From Neorickettsia helminthoeca str. Oregon (GTDB lineage Bacteria; Pseudomonadota; Alphaproteobacteria; Rickettsiales; Anaplasmataceae): 64,000 nucleotides of DNA. Where the stretch lies: contig NZ_CP007481.1 in assembly GCF_000632985.1 (NCBI RefSeq), positions 186,001 to 250,000 on the forward strand. Direction: 5' to 3'. Position 1 is the first letter of the stretch, and every line of letters begins with the position of its first letter. The position numbers and the translations under genes were made by a program. Shown piece by piece: positions 1 through 9,159 of this stretch. Under the pieces are notes generated by a model. It ran no database searches and was not told the DNA's origin. It saw only the letters and a list, made by a program, of their open reading frames with translations.

Positions 1-1
1 A

Positions 2-2557
2 GCAGGAAATGCAATAGTTGTCTGCCCCATAGAGAACACAGACCCGATGGGTGTACACACAGGAGATAGCGTGACTGTTTCTCCGATTTTCACTCTTCGC
101 GATGAGGAGTATCAATTAATGAGGGATGCAGCATTCAAAGTCCTAAACAGAATAGGTGTCAACACTGGTGGTGCAAACGTACAGTTTGCTGTGAATCCAG
201 AAAATGGCGAAATACGAGTAATTGAAATGAATCCTAGGGTTTCAAGATCTTCAGCTTTGGCATCGAAGGCTACGGGTTATCCAATTGCTAAAGTTGCTGC
301 ACAATTAGCTACAGGACTCACCTTGCCTGAGATCTGTAATGATGCAGTACCAAAAATCCCTGCTTCTTTTGAGCCAGTTATGGACTATGTAGTTGTAAAA
401 ATACCTAGATTCAATTTCGATAAGTTCTTATGCGCAAAGCATCAGTTATCTAGTTCCATGAAATCTGTAGGCACCACTATGGCTATAGGGCGATGCTTCC
501 AGGAGGCACTACAGAAAGCATTTTGTTCGCTCGAACAGGGATTTGACGGTCTAAATAGAATCCTTGAGGGTACTATATCACGCGAAGAAGTCTCATGGAA
601 ATTGAGTTCACTCATACCTAATAAGATTCTGATAATTGCCGATGCAATGCGAATGGGCTTCAGTATTGAAGAGATCGCTAAATTGAGCAAGTATAACGAA
701 TGGTTCCTTTTGCAGATCCAAGTACTTGTGGAGCTGGAAAACGAAATAAAAACTGCCAACTTATCTCCAATAGTTGTCCTAAAGTGGAAGAAAAGGGGAT
801 TCTCTGATTCCAGAATAGCTACATTGAGGGGTTGTAATGAATCCGAAATAAGGAAAATCCGTAAAGAAATGTCTGTACTGCCAGTTTTCAAGAAAGTGGA
901 TACATGTGCTGCAGAGTTCGAAAGCGATATTATGTATCTTTACTCCACTTATGAGGGGGATACATTCACCCGTGCAGAGTGCGAATCCAGTCCATCGGAC
1001 AGAAAAAAGGTGATTGTCCTTGGGAGTGGTCCAAATAGAATAGGTCAGGGAATAGAGTTCGATTATACTTGCGTACACGCTATAGCAGCAATCAAAGAAA
1101 TGGGCTACGAGGCAATAATGTTGAATTGCAATCCGGAGACAGTTTCGACGGATTATGATATCTCAGATAAGTTGTACTTTACGCCAATCACAGTTGAAGC
1201 TGTTTTGGATATTCTAGAAAAAGAATCAGAAAGGGGTGAACTGCTTGGTGTGATACTCCAATGCGGTGGCCAGACTCCACTTAAACTCGCAAAAGCCATT
1301 GAAGCTAGCGACACAAGAATAATAGGGACTAGTTTCACTGCAATAGATACTGCTGAGGACAGAGAGAGTTTCAATCAATTGATTGCTAAATTGGATATGT
1401 CTCAGCCCAACAATACTATTGCCTTTTCAAGAGAGGATGTTGCTAGAGGTGTCGATGAAATTGGATTCCCAATGATAGTGCGTCCTTCATACGTCCTTGG
1501 TGGGGAGTCAATGCAGATCATCTACGATACCGAAATGCTTGCCGACTATCTAGGGAAGCATAACCAAATATTCAATGGTTCTTCGTTGTTGCTGGATAGA
1601 TTCCTACTAGACGCAATCGAACTAGATGTTGATGCGATTTCTGATGGCGAAGATGTATACGTTGCTGGAATCATGGAACACATAGAAGAAGCAGGAGTAC
1701 ATTCTGGTGATTCAGCGTTTGTCTTTCCACCACAGAAATTGTCATCGCAATTACTCAGGAAAATTAAAGATTATACTAGGCGCATAGCGCTTACACTGAA
1801 TGTCATAGGATTTTTGAACATCCAGTTTGCCATAGAGGAAGACGAAATATATGTGCTGGAGGTGAATCCACGCTCAAGTCGAACAATACCATTTGTTGCT
1901 AAGGCCTTGGGTATACCACTAGCTAAGATCGCCACCAAAGTGATGCTTGGGAAAAAATTAAAAGATTTCCGCTTAGAAGATTATGAGTGTTACCTGAAAC
2001 ATGTGTTTGTGAAGCAACCTGTATTTTCATTTGAGAAGTTCCCAGAATCTGATGTCTTACTGGGTCCAGAGATGAAGTCAACAGGTGAGGTAATGGGAAT
2101 AGGTGAGGATTTCAATACTGCTTTTGCCAAAGTCTGCATAGCCAGTATGAAGAAGTTACCTGTTTCAGGGAATGTGTTTTTTTCGATTCGAGATGAGGAT
2201 AAATTAAAGTCTGTCGAAATAGCAAAGATTCTGTCTGAGTTGCGATTTACGATTTTCGCAACTAAGGGTAGCGCTGCATTTCTGAAGGATCACAACATCG
2301 ATGCGATCGCTGTGAATAAAGTAAAAGAAGGTTCCCCACACGTGGTTGATATGATAATGAATAGCGAAATCTGTTTAGTTATTAACACCTGTTCACATGT
2401 AATCGAGTCTGTTAGGGATAGTATGAGTATTAGGTCAAGTTCAATTATCAATCAGATACCGTGTTGTACGAATATTCATTCTGCACTTGCTCTGGTAAGA
2501 GGTATTAAGAAAATCGCTGAGGGTAATTTACCAGTTTATCCATTGCATCAGCGATGA
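2..2557 (+). CDS. carB: Carbamoyl-phosphate synthase large subunit, 5' end outside the window
   Basis: Makes carbamoyl phosphate from bicarbonate, ATP and glutamine-derived ammonia for pyrimidine and arginine synthesis, with CarA as partner. About 851 codons are visible. The frame is open from base 2, so the ATG at 47 is internal: the residues before it (NAIVVCPIENTDP) belong to the first ATP-grasp domain. The second synthetase half starts near GSGPNRIGQGIEFDY and is followed by the second ATP-grasp domain (IVRPSYVLGGESM, then EVNPRSSRTIPFVAK). The C-terminal MGS-like regulatory domain follows. By comparison with the roughly 1070-residue family length, about 220-230 N-terminal residues lie upstream. 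A tRNA gene follows. Confidence 0.97.
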   Translation, partial: AGNAIVVCPIENTDPMGVHTGDSVTVSPIFTLRDEEYQLMRDAAFKVLNRIGVNTGGANVQFAVNPENGEIRVIEMNPRVSRSSALASKATGYPIAKVAAQLATGLTLPEICNDAVPKIPASFEPVMDYVVVKIPRFNFDKFLCAKHQLSSSMKSVGTTMAIGRCFQEALQKAFCSLEQGFDGLNRILEGTISREEVSWKLSSLIPNKILIIADAMRMGFSIEEIAKLSKYNEWFLLQIQVLVELENEIKTANLSPIVVLKWKKRGFSDSRIATLRGCNESEIRKIRKEMSVLPVFKKVDTCAAEFESDIMYLYSTYEGDTFTRAECESSPSDRKKVIVLGSGPNRIGQGIEFDYTCVHAIAAIKEMGYEAIMLNCNPETVSTDYDISDKLYFTPITVEAVLDILEKESERGELLGVILQCGGQTPLKLAKAIEASDTRIIGTSFTAIDTAEDRESFNQLIAKLDMSQPNNTIAFSREDVARGVDEIGFPMIVRPSYVLGGESMQIIYDTEMLADYLGKHNQIFNGSSLLLDRFLLDAIELDVDAISDGEDVYVAGIMEHIEEAGVHSGDSAFVFPPQKLSSQLLRKIKDYTRRIALTLNVIGFLNIQFAIEEDEIYVLEVNPRSSRTIPFVAKALGIPLAKIATKVMLGKKLKDFRLEDYECYLKHVFVKQPVFSFEKFPESDVLLGPEMKSTGEVMGIGEDFNTAFAKVCIASMKKLPVSGNVFFSIRDEDKLKSVEIAKILSELRFTIFATKGSAAFLKDHNIDAIAVNKVKEGSPHVVDMIMNSEICLVINTCSHVIESVRDSMSIRSSSIINQIPCCTNIHSALALVRGIKKIAEGNLPVYPLHQR

Positions 2558-2633
2558 TCTTTGTAGCGCATGATGTGGAAGTAATTCTTGAAAAGTTGTT
2601 ATTTTATAGAGGTTTATTTCTGTGTATTGCTTG

Positions 2634-2642
2634 TGTTACAAT
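2634..2642 (+). promoter_or_regulatory. Putative extended -10 promoter of tRNA-Ile
   Basis: TGTTACAAT is an extended -10 element (TGN plus a 5/6 match to TATAAT). It lies 30 bases before the first tRNA base and no clear -35 is visible. The same TGNTACAAT form occurs before purA and the iscR-nifS fusion. Confidence 0.45.
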
Positions 2643-2672
2643 GATGCCGATCCAGGGGTAGTTTACAAATAT

Positions 2673-2746
2673 GGGCTTGTAGCTCAGCTGGTTAGAGTAC
2701 ACGCCTGATAAGCGTGAGGTCGGAAGTTCAAGTCTTCTCAAGCCCA
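2673..2746 (+). tRNA. tRNA-Ile (anticodon GAT)
   Basis: Folds as a complete cloverleaf. The acceptor stem is GGGCTTG with CAAGCCC, the anticodon loop is CTGATAA giving GAT, and the T loop is TTCAAGT. The discriminator is A at 2746. The bases after it are CCG, so a full CCA is not encoded. It lies 10 bases before tldD. Confidence 0.97.
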
Positions 2747-2756
2747 CCGTTTTCTT

Positions 2757-4151
2757 ATGCTGAATTCAGATGAGTTGGTTCCTCTTGTTGTGTCTGTGCT
2801 CAACAGATTCGATGGGGGTGAGCTCTTTATTGAGTACTTGTGTAGCGAGTCTTTGAAGTTCCAGGATGGAGGCTTGGTTGCTAGTACCTATGCTGATTCC
2901 TCCGGGTTTGGACTTAGGGCGTTTTATGGTGATAAGGTGCTCTATACTCACTCCTCCGATGTAAGCTATAAAAGTATCGTCAAAGCAACTGAATTCATCC
3001 TTCGTAACAAGTTTGCTGCGACCGCTGGTGGAATCTCCGAGACATCCCACAGTGATACTGCGGTTAGGGATTCGCTTTACTCTTCAGGATTGCAGGATGA
3101 CGATTTTCCTTTTGAAAAGAGAGTTGCTCTTCTCAAGGATATGTACGACTATGCCTTATCGAAGGGTGGTAATATAGCTAGCATCTCTGCTACTTTTTCG
3201 GCGTCTATACAAAAGGTTGAGATAATCAAAAATACCGGAGAAATACTCACGGATGATAGACCAATGCTAAAGTTGGGATTCTCTGTTGTACTTAGAGGTG
3301 AGGATGGTAGATCAATTGGTGCTACTTCCGGTAAAGGAGGAAGATTCGGGATCCCTAGATTGATAGAAAATTGGAAGGACCTTGTCGATCGTGCATTCCG
3401 AAAAGCCGAGGTTAATTTGATAGCAGTACCTTGTCCTTCAGGGGAAATGACGGTTGTTTTAGGTAACGGTTGGCCTGGTATTCTCCTGCATGAAGCTATA
3501 GGACATGGTTTGGAAGCGGATTTCAATCGCAAGGGTGCTTCAGCTTTTTCTGGTCTTGTAGGCGGGAAGGTCGCATCTGATGTGGTCAGTGTCGTGGATG
3601 ACGGTACGATCGAAGCCGCTAGGGGATCGATTAATGTTGATGACGAAGGTACACCATCTTCATATAACGTGCTCATAGAAAGAGGAGTGCTCAAGAATTA
3701 CATGTTCGATCTCATGAATGCTAGATTAATGAGTGCACAACCAACCGGTAATGGCAGACGTGAGAGTTATATGAACGTTCCATTGCCGCGTATGACGAAC
3801 ACTTATATGTTGCCAGGAAGTCAAACACCTGATGAGATAATAAAGACAGTAGAGAATGGTATTTATGCCGTCGATTTCTACGGAGGACAGGTAGATATAA
3901 CTTCTGGGAAGTTTGTTTTTTCCGCTTCTGAGGCATATCTCATAGAGAATGGTACTGTGACTAAGCCAGTCAGGGAAATGACATTAATAGGTGACGGACC
4001 TAGTGTTCTCAAGCAGATTTCCATTGTTGGAAATGATCTCAAGCTTGATGACGGTGTTGGTACATGTGGTAAGGACGGTCAGTCCGTGCCTGTCTGTGTC
4101 GGGCAACCGACTGTCAAGGTAGATAGAATTACTGTCGGGGGTACTGCCTGA
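2757..4151 (+). CDS. tldD: TldD-family metalloprotease
   Basis: TldD forms a heterodimeric metallopeptidase with PmbA (TldE) that degrades unfolded peptides and matures some modified peptides. The 464-residue protein is close to family size (E. coli about 480). The zinc site HEAIGH (HExxxH) followed by GLEADFN is intact, as are the glycine-rich C-terminal blocks around NGRRES and GDGPSVL. The ATG lies 10 bases after the tRNA, so tRNA and tldD could share a transcript. No PmbA partner gene is in this window. Confidence 0.93.
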   Translation: MLNSDELVPLVVSVLNRFDGGELFIEYLCSESLKFQDGGLVASTYADSSGFGLRAFYGDKVLYTHSSDVSYKSIVKATEFILRNKFAATAGGISETSHSDTAVRDSLYSSGLQDDDFPFEKRVALLKDMYDYALSKGGNIASISATFSASIQKVEIIKNTGEILTDDRPMLKLGFSVVLRGEDGRSIGATSGKGGRFGIPRLIENWKDLVDRAFRKAEVNLIAVPCPSGEMTVVLGNGWPGILLHEAIGHGLEADFNRKGASAFSGLVGGKVASDVVSVVDDGTIEAARGSINVDDEGTPSSYNVLIERGVLKNYMFDLMNARLMSAQPTGNGRRESYMNVPLPRMTNTYMLPGSQTPDEIIKTVENGIYAVDFYGGQVDITSGKFVFSASEAYLIENGTVTKPVREMTLIGDGPSVLKQISIVGNDLKLDDGVGTCGKDGQSVPVCVGQPTVKVDRITVGGTA

Positions 4152-4201
4152 GTCGAAATTAGTGTTGTCTAAGTTAATATGAGTCTATTGATCGAGCCTC
4201 T

Positions 4202-4230
4202 TTGTCACTGTACTGACTTCATGTTACAAT
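4202..4230 (+). promoter_or_regulatory. Putative sigma-70 promoter of purA
   Basis: TTGTCA (4202-4207) is separated by 17 bases from TACAAT (4225-4230), and the -10 is preceded by TGT. Transcription would start near 4237. That is inside or after the most upstream possible GTG start of purA at 4235, and it therefore supports a later start codon. Confidence 0.6.
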
Positions 4231-4255
4231 TCTCGTGTTTCCTGTGTTTTTAGAT

Positions 4256-5524
4256 GTGAACTGTGTGGATGCCGCTGTCATAGGTTTGCAGTGGGGTGAT
4301 GAGGGTAAAGGCAAAATCGTCGATTACCTTGCTGGTAGTTTTGATAGTGTGATCCGGTTTAATGGCGGGAACAATGCTGGACATACCGTCATAGTAGGTG
4401 AGAAGAAGCATAAACTTAGGATTCTCCCATCAGGAATATTAAGAGATGATGTTACTTCAGTGATCGGTAACGGTGTAGTTCTCGATCCATATAGCTTATT
4501 AGATGAAATTCGTCTCTTGGGTGAGAATGGTGTCTCCATAACGCCGGAAAAGTTACTCATTGTTGATAGTTGTCATCTGATTCTTCCATTGCATAAGGAG
4601 TTGGATGAGCTATTTGAGAGGACACAAAAAATAGGGACCACTAAGTGTGGAGTTGGCCCATGTTATCAGGATAAAGTAGCTAGACGAGGGATTCGATTAT
4701 GTGACCTTCGTTCTGAAAAGTATCTAAAGGATGCCATCGGTAAATTGTTGTGTTATCACAACATTATCCGTAGAGGTGCTAGTCTCGCTGAAGTCCAAGT
4801 AGATGAAGTTCTGGATTCTCTAATGGCGATCAGAGATGAAGTAATACATTATGCTATTTCACCTTGCGAGCTGCAGGTCAGATTGTCCGGTAAACGGAAA
4901 CTCTTCGAAGGTGCGCAAGGTATGCTTCTTGATATCGACCATGGGACATATCCGTTTGTCACCTCAAGTTCCTCTGGAGTAGGGCAGGTCGCGAATGGTG
5001 CGGCTTTGGGACCAGTCAAAAGTGTTATAGGAATTATGAAGAGCTATGCTACTAGGGTCGGTGAGGGTGCGTTCCCTACTGAGCAGAATAACTCTATAGG
5101 GACCGAATTGCAGAAAAGAGGCAGAGAAATAGGAACTGTCAGCGGTAGAATCAGAAGATGTGGTTGGTGCGATTTAGTTCTGGTTAGATATGCCTGTATC
5201 ACTGCTGGTGTGACAGCGCTCGTTGTCACTAAACTTGATGTACTGGATTCTTTTAATGAAATCTCTCTATGTTATGGGTATAAGACTAAAGAGGGTAAAG
5301 TACTTGATGTCTGCAGTCCGAGTCTACTTAGCTCTACTGAATGTGAGCCTCAATACCTGAGACTGAAAGGTTGGAATTCATCCACAGTTGATGTTACTTC
5401 TTTCGAAAAACTTCCGAGTGAGGCAAGAGAGTTCGTGGGAAAAATAGAGGAGCTCCTTGGACTTCCTGTTCTGATGGTGTCCACGGGTCCCGGGAGGGAA
5501 CAAGTACTCTGGAAGAAAATATAA
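4256..5524 (+). CDS. purA: Adenylosuccinate synthetase
   Basis: Joins IMP and aspartate with GTP to form adenylosuccinate, the first committed step to AMP. The GTP-binding loop GLQWGDEGKGKIVDYL is at the N-terminus. NAGHTVIV, the IMP-binding block around FEGAQGMLLDIDHGTYPFVT, and the C-terminal TKLDVLD and STGPGREQ guanine-binding segments are all intact. The frame is open from a GTG at 4235. I place the start at the GTG at 4256 (422 residues) because the predicted transcription start is near 4237 and the family has little sequence before the P-loop. The GTG at 4265 is also possible. Confidence 0.95.
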   Translation: MNCVDAAVIGLQWGDEGKGKIVDYLAGSFDSVIRFNGGNNAGHTVIVGEKKHKLRILPSGILRDDVTSVIGNGVVLDPYSLLDEIRLLGENGVSITPEKLLIVDSCHLILPLHKELDELFERTQKIGTTKCGVGPCYQDKVARRGIRLCDLRSEKYLKDAIGKLLCYHNIIRRGASLAEVQVDEVLDSLMAIRDEVIHYAISPCELQVRLSGKRKLFEGAQGMLLDIDHGTYPFVTSSSSGVGQVANGAALGPVKSVIGIMKSYATRVGEGAFPTEQNNSIGTELQKRGREIGTVSGRIRRCGWCDLVLVRYACITAGVTALVVTKLDVLDSFNEISLCYGYKTKEGKVLDVCSPSLLSSTECEPQYLRLKGWNSSTVDVTSFEKLPSEAREFVGKIEELLGLPVLMVSTGPGREQVLWKKI

Positions 5525-5579
5525 TCTTTTAAGATTTAGTTATACATTGATCAAGATAAAGTATAGAATATACCTTGTT

Positions 5580-6284
5580 ATGTCATTGAGTTCGCATATA
5601 AAAGAAGTGCTTGTGCTTAGTTTCCCAGGCTTTCTCAAGAAGCTTGTCGATATAATCATACCTTCCAGGATGATAGCGACTTTTTTTTGGATAGGTTACC
5701 TACCTGAGTGGCAGAGTCATTGGGCTGCTTTCTTCACTATTCCTTTAGTATCATTGATTGTGTATTTTACTGTCGGATTCTCCTCGTTGGTCAGTATAGC
5801 TCAGGTTTTATTGATCACGTCAGCAGCGTTGTTGCTGTTGGGTTTGCTTGGTATATATACCTTCCAGAAGACCATTTTCTCTGAAAACAGATATGAGGTC
5901 ACTATACATGTTGTATTCGGGCAATGTCTGATGCTAGCTCTTTCCGTTCCCCCTGTTACTCAGATTGTTGCGCAAGTCTTCTTGTTTAATTCGTTTCTCT
6001 GTGACCGCTTTTTGAACTGTGCAGGTTGGTTCCTTAGGGTTTCAACTTATTTTGTCGCTGGGCTCATTCCGTACTTCACTTTCAGATTAATAGATATAGT
6101 CAAGCCATGGCCCTCTTGTTGGATCGAAAGAGATTACCATAATGCCGTGAGTAACATGTTCGAAGGATTTTGTAATGCCGTCTATGCAACCTTATTGCTT
6201 TACCTTGTTACTTTTATGGTTTTTGATTTGCTCTTAATTGATGTCGTTGAATTCTATACCAGAGTCTTTCACGGACTTTTTTAA
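5580..6284 (+). CDS. PgpA-like membrane protein lacking the catalytic residues
   Basis: A 234-residue hydrophobic protein with several membrane segments. It is homologous to phosphatidylglycerophosphatase A: IATFFWIGYLPEWQSHWAA (32-50) aligns with the glycine/PGT block, and FRLIDIVKPWPS (168-179) matches the strongly conserved FRxxDIxKPWPI block. The acidic residues expected for catalysis are gone: the DEF of the canonical protein corresponds to HVV (110-112), and the terminal FDD to FEG (194-196). An intact PgpA is encoded at 52470-52967. I infer a duplicated, probably non-enzymatic paralogue of unknown role. The frame also opens at a TTG at 5547, but the ATG at 5580 is preferred. Confidence 0.7.
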   Translation: MSLSSHIKEVLVLSFPGFLKKLVDIIIPSRMIATFFWIGYLPEWQSHWAAFFTIPLVSLIVYFTVGFSSLVSIAQVLLITSAALLLLGLLGIYTFQKTIFSENRYEVTIHVVFGQCLMLALSVPPVTQIVAQVFLFNSFLCDRFLNCAGWFLRVSTYFVAGLIPYFTFRLIDIVKPWPSCWIERDYHNAVSNMFEGFCNAVYATLLLYLVTFMVFDLLLIDVVEFYTRVFHGLF

Positions 6285-6324
6285 GAGTTGCGTGTATCTA
6301 AGGAAGTAGTCTGTTTTTATAGTG

Positions 6325-6678
6325 CTACTCAGTGCTTGTACCCTTGTGCTGGTCAAGTAGTGCCTGTATAGTCTCTTTGCTCTTGCTTCCAAGGATTTCA
6401 AGCAGTCCTTTTCCTGGCGTGATTTCCCTACCAAAGACACGTACTGTTGGAACTGCTGTTACACCCCATTTTCTACCTAGATCTTCTCCGTTTTCATTGC
6501 TTGCTTTGACGTTCATTTTATAAAAATTCATATCTGGATTATCTTTCGCCAACTCCTCATAGACTGGCGCGAAAGATTGGCATGCCCGGCAGTGTGGCCA
6601 GTAGAATTCCACTACGTTATGAAAGCTGCTCCCTAAATTGAATAGATCAATTACGCTCAATTCTAACACTTCTCCCAT
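6325..6678 (-). CDS. Thioredoxin-fold protein with CRAC active site
   Basis: A 117-residue thioredoxin-domain protein without a signal peptide, so probably cytoplasmic. The active site is WPHCRACQSF (a CxxC with Arg-Ala between the cysteines, unlike the CGPC of TrxA). The cis-proline segment is AVPTVRVFG. It probably acts as a dithiol reductase or oxidase on an unknown partner. The active-site dipeptide argues against calling it the general thioredoxin TrxA. It converges with the PgpA-like gene and lies downstream of gpsA on the same strand across a 180-base AT-rich spacer. Confidence 0.8.
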   Translation of the reverse strand: MGEVLELSVIDLFNLGSSFHNVVEFYWPHCRACQSFAPVYEELAKDNPDMNFYKMNVKASNENGEDLGRKWGVTAVPTVRVFGREITPGKGLLEILGSKSKETIQALLDQHKGTSTE

Positions 6679-6858
6679 ATAGGTCTTTTTTGTAAAATTA
6701 ATTAATTATTTAATAAAATTGATAATTTTGTATTAATAATTTCTATCCACCTCTTTAAGAATGAGAGGGATATACTCTGAATAACACACAATATTATTAC
6801 TTATATAGTGTAGAATGAGACAAGATCCGCAGTTCCCTATTTTCTTATTTGAAGCCTA

Positions 6859-7842
6859 TTAGTAGTGTCGAAGAATTTGGTTGAAGGCTAAGTCTAATTT
6901 ATTCCTGACTTCATCCTTTAGTGATGTCAAGTTCTTGGTTCTGCTCGTGATTATGTCGTGTAGGGTATTAATCAAGATGCAATTTATATCGTGTTTTTTC
7001 GCAAGTTCATAAAGTGACTCTAGTGTAGCTCTACCTTCGACCAGTGTGTTATTTTCTTTTCCGTCGATCAGTTCATATCCGAACTTGAAGTTACGCGATT
7101 TATCCGAAAAACATGTAAGGACTAGATCTCCTATCCCACAAAATTCGGTGATAGTATTTGGATCTCCATTTTTTACTTCCACGAATCCTTTGACTTCCGT
7201 CAACGCGATACTGACCAATGCAGCTAGTGTATTAAATTCCGAGCCTAGCCGAACTAATAGTCCACACAGTATTGCCACGGCATTTTTGAACGCGGCTATA
7301 ACTTGCGCTCCGTTTATATCTTTTATGTATTTTGTGAAAAAAGTCCTCGTCGAGATTGCTTCGGAGAGCTCCTTATATTTTTCGCTATCAGCGGATGCTA
7401 GATTGGCAAACGAGTACTTTTCTGCTATCACCTCGTGGGCAAAATTTGGCCCCGAAAGGAAAAAAATATTGTTCTTGATTTCATCCTGGACTACTTCACT
7501 GATTAACATCATGGAACCTTTCTCTATTCCCTTATTGCACAGGATGATTTGAGCATCTTTTTTGATATTTTTTTTTATTTCTTTTAGTACCGCTCGCGTG
7601 CTTTGAGATGGTATTGCAATGAAAACTGATTCAGCTTGAGTTAGGATTGCAGGGTCGTTCGTAGCAATGATGCCCTGGTTCAATTGGAAGCCATCAAAGT
7701 ATACGGGGTTTGTATGAGAGTTATTGATGCTATCGATAATTTTGTGGTTTCTACTAAGGATATGAACTTTTGGTGAGTTAGATGCAAGGAGATTTGCTAT
7801 TGCTGTTCCCCATGCCCCACCGCCAATTACGACCGACTGCAT
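6859..7842 (-). CDS. gpsA: Glycerol-3-phosphate dehydrogenase [NAD(P)+]
   Basis: Reduces dihydroxyacetone phosphate to sn-glycerol 3-phosphate, the backbone for phospholipids. The 327-residue protein is of normal length. The Rossmann motif GGGAWGTAIANLLA is at the extreme N-terminus. SGPNFAHEV, the catalytic-domain stretch AAFKNAVAILCGL and EFCGIGDLVLTC are intact. It supplies the same lipid pathway as pssA, psd and pgpA elsewhere in the window. Confidence 0.95.
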   Translation of the reverse strand: MQSVVIGGGAWGTAIANLLASNSPKVHILSRNHKIIDSINNSHTNPVYFDGFQLNQGIIATNDPAILTQAESVFIAIPSQSTRAVLKEIKKNIKKDAQIILCNKGIEKGSMMLISEVVQDEIKNNIFFLSGPNFAHEVIAEKYSFANLASADSEKYKELSEAISTRTFFTKYIKDINGAQVIAAFKNAVAILCGLLVRLGSEFNTLAALVSIALTEVKGFVEVKNGDPNTITEFCGIGDLVLTCFSDKSRNFKFGYELIDGKENNTLVEGRATLESLYELAKKHDINCILINTLHDIITSRTKNLTSLKDEVRNKLDLAFNQILRHY

Positions 7843-7903
7843 GCATTCTCAAGGTGCCAATACGTGTCAATTTTACATTAAAGTGAATGTGCTGTCATTA
7901 TCA

Positions 7904-8575
7904 TTACAGTAATCCATTGACGACAAAGCTGAAATGCTCATCAGGTGTGATGATAAAGTGATCTATTAATTGTATGTCCACTTTTTGACAGATTTTCTGC
8001 AATTGTCTTATGATAACTAAATCTGGTTCAGAGGGTAGCGGATTTCCGCTAGGATGATTGTGTGTAAGCACTATTGCACTTGCCCCACAAGACAAACATC
8101 TTTTGATGATCTCCCTGGTACAAATCATGGTATGATCGACTGCACCGAAGTCCTGAATATATTCTTTGATCAGGGTATATTTTTTATTCAGTAGAAGAAC
8201 GCATATTGCCTCAATGGGTCTATTACCGATGCTGATTCGTAGATAATCCACTACCGATTTCCATGATTTTAATACAGGCTGTGTCTCAAGATCCTCTCTT
8301 AGAATAGCTTGCATACTTTCGTGTACGATCTTTATGATTGCTACAACAGCGTCATTGACGCTTCTGACACTTTTCAAATTATCCTGCTCTGCGCCAAAGA
8401 GTTTTTTTTGAAACTTCCGAGTTCGTTGGGCAATGTCTTTGCCATAGGCTTCACGTCGACTCTGGGATGAGTCGCGAACAGAAGATATTCTAATAACTCA
8501 TACTCTGATATAGTTCCCGCTTGTACTTTGTATTATACGCTGCCTAAGGCGTTCTCTGCGTCCTTTATGCAGCAC
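7904..8575 (-). pseudogene. radC: radC, split over three reading frames
   Basis: The longest open segment starts at a TTG at 8377 and encodes 157 residues with the RadC JAB metalloprotease-like motif HNHPSGNPLPSEPD. The missing N-terminal part is present upstream in other frames. A first piece from a GTG at 8575 gives HKGRRERLRQRIIQSTSG. A second gives TISEYELLEYLLF, then VDVKPMAKT. The two breaks are at a GGG run (8516-8518), which needs one base fewer, and at an A8 run on the coding strand (8402-8409), which needs one base more. Joined, the three pieces make a full-length RadC of about 220 residues. RadC family function is poorly defined. It could be a pseudogene, or the second break could be bridged by slippage. 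Confidence 0.85.
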
Positions 8576-8703
8576 ACCCGTCCGGTCGACCTACCACTCC
8601 TTTTTCTCGGACCGTCGAGGCATTGAGTTCCAACTTCATCTTCTACGGTGCTTGTCTTTTGCGCAGTGCAACACAGTGGTATACAAGATAAGCAAGAGAT
8701 ATT

Positions 8704-9159
8704 TTACATCTCCGACATTTCTTCCTGACTTGGACTCTTTTCAGCATAAGCTTGCGACATAGTTTTCACCAGTGAAAGTACTTTACTTCTCACTGAATCC
8801 TGTGTGATCGCTTTGAAAGCACGTACTAAAACTAATAATTCCTTATTATGTTCATTTTCATGCTCGAATTCTATGCTGTTTTCTGAGTCGTATAAAGTAT
8901 CGCATTCTCTTTCTTTATCGAGGGAATCGAAGAAGTAAGAGGGAGAAACTTTGCAGAATTTACATATATCGAGGAGTCTACTCACACAAAGACGATTCAC
9001 GCCGCACTCGTATTTTTGGAACTGCTGGAATGTCACCCCAATCTCCTTTGCGATTGCTGCTTGACTATATCCTTTGAGCGTCCTGAGTCTGCGGATTTGT
9101 TTGCCAATCATTACGTCTGTTTCTGCGTGTTTTTTGAAGTTGTCGGAAATTTTAGGCAT
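8704..9159 (-). CDS. XRE-type helix-turn-helix transcriptional regulator
   Basis: A 151-residue DNA-binding protein. An HTH_3 domain covers roughly residues 15-75: IGKQIRRLRTLKGYSQAAIA is helix 1-2 and EIGVTFQQFQKYECGVNRL is the recognition helix region. An acidic linker and a helical C-terminal tail follow. The frame continues 10 codons upstream to 9189, but the ATG at 9159 begins MPKISDNF and is the more likely start. Small regulators of this class control surface-protein and secretion genes in related Anaplasmataceae. The target here is unknown. It lies downstream of secA on the same strand. Confidence 0.85.
   Translation of the reverse strand: MPKISDNFKKHAETDVMIGKQIRRLRTLKGYSQAAIAKEIGVTFQQFQKYECGVNRLCVSRLLDICKFCKVSPSYFFDSLDKERECDTLYDSENSIEFEHENEHNKELLVLVRAFKAITQDSVRSKVLSLVKTMSQAYAEKSPSQEEMSEM

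Noticed and set aside
3149-3694. A 181-codon minus-strand frame opposite tldD.
   Set aside because: It lies wholly within tldD, whose zinc motif and length are secure.
7904-8377. The 157-residue radC frame as a natural short RadC.
   Set aside because: Clear RadC N-terminal sequence is present upstream in two other frames, so the short frame is a fragment of a disrupted gene.
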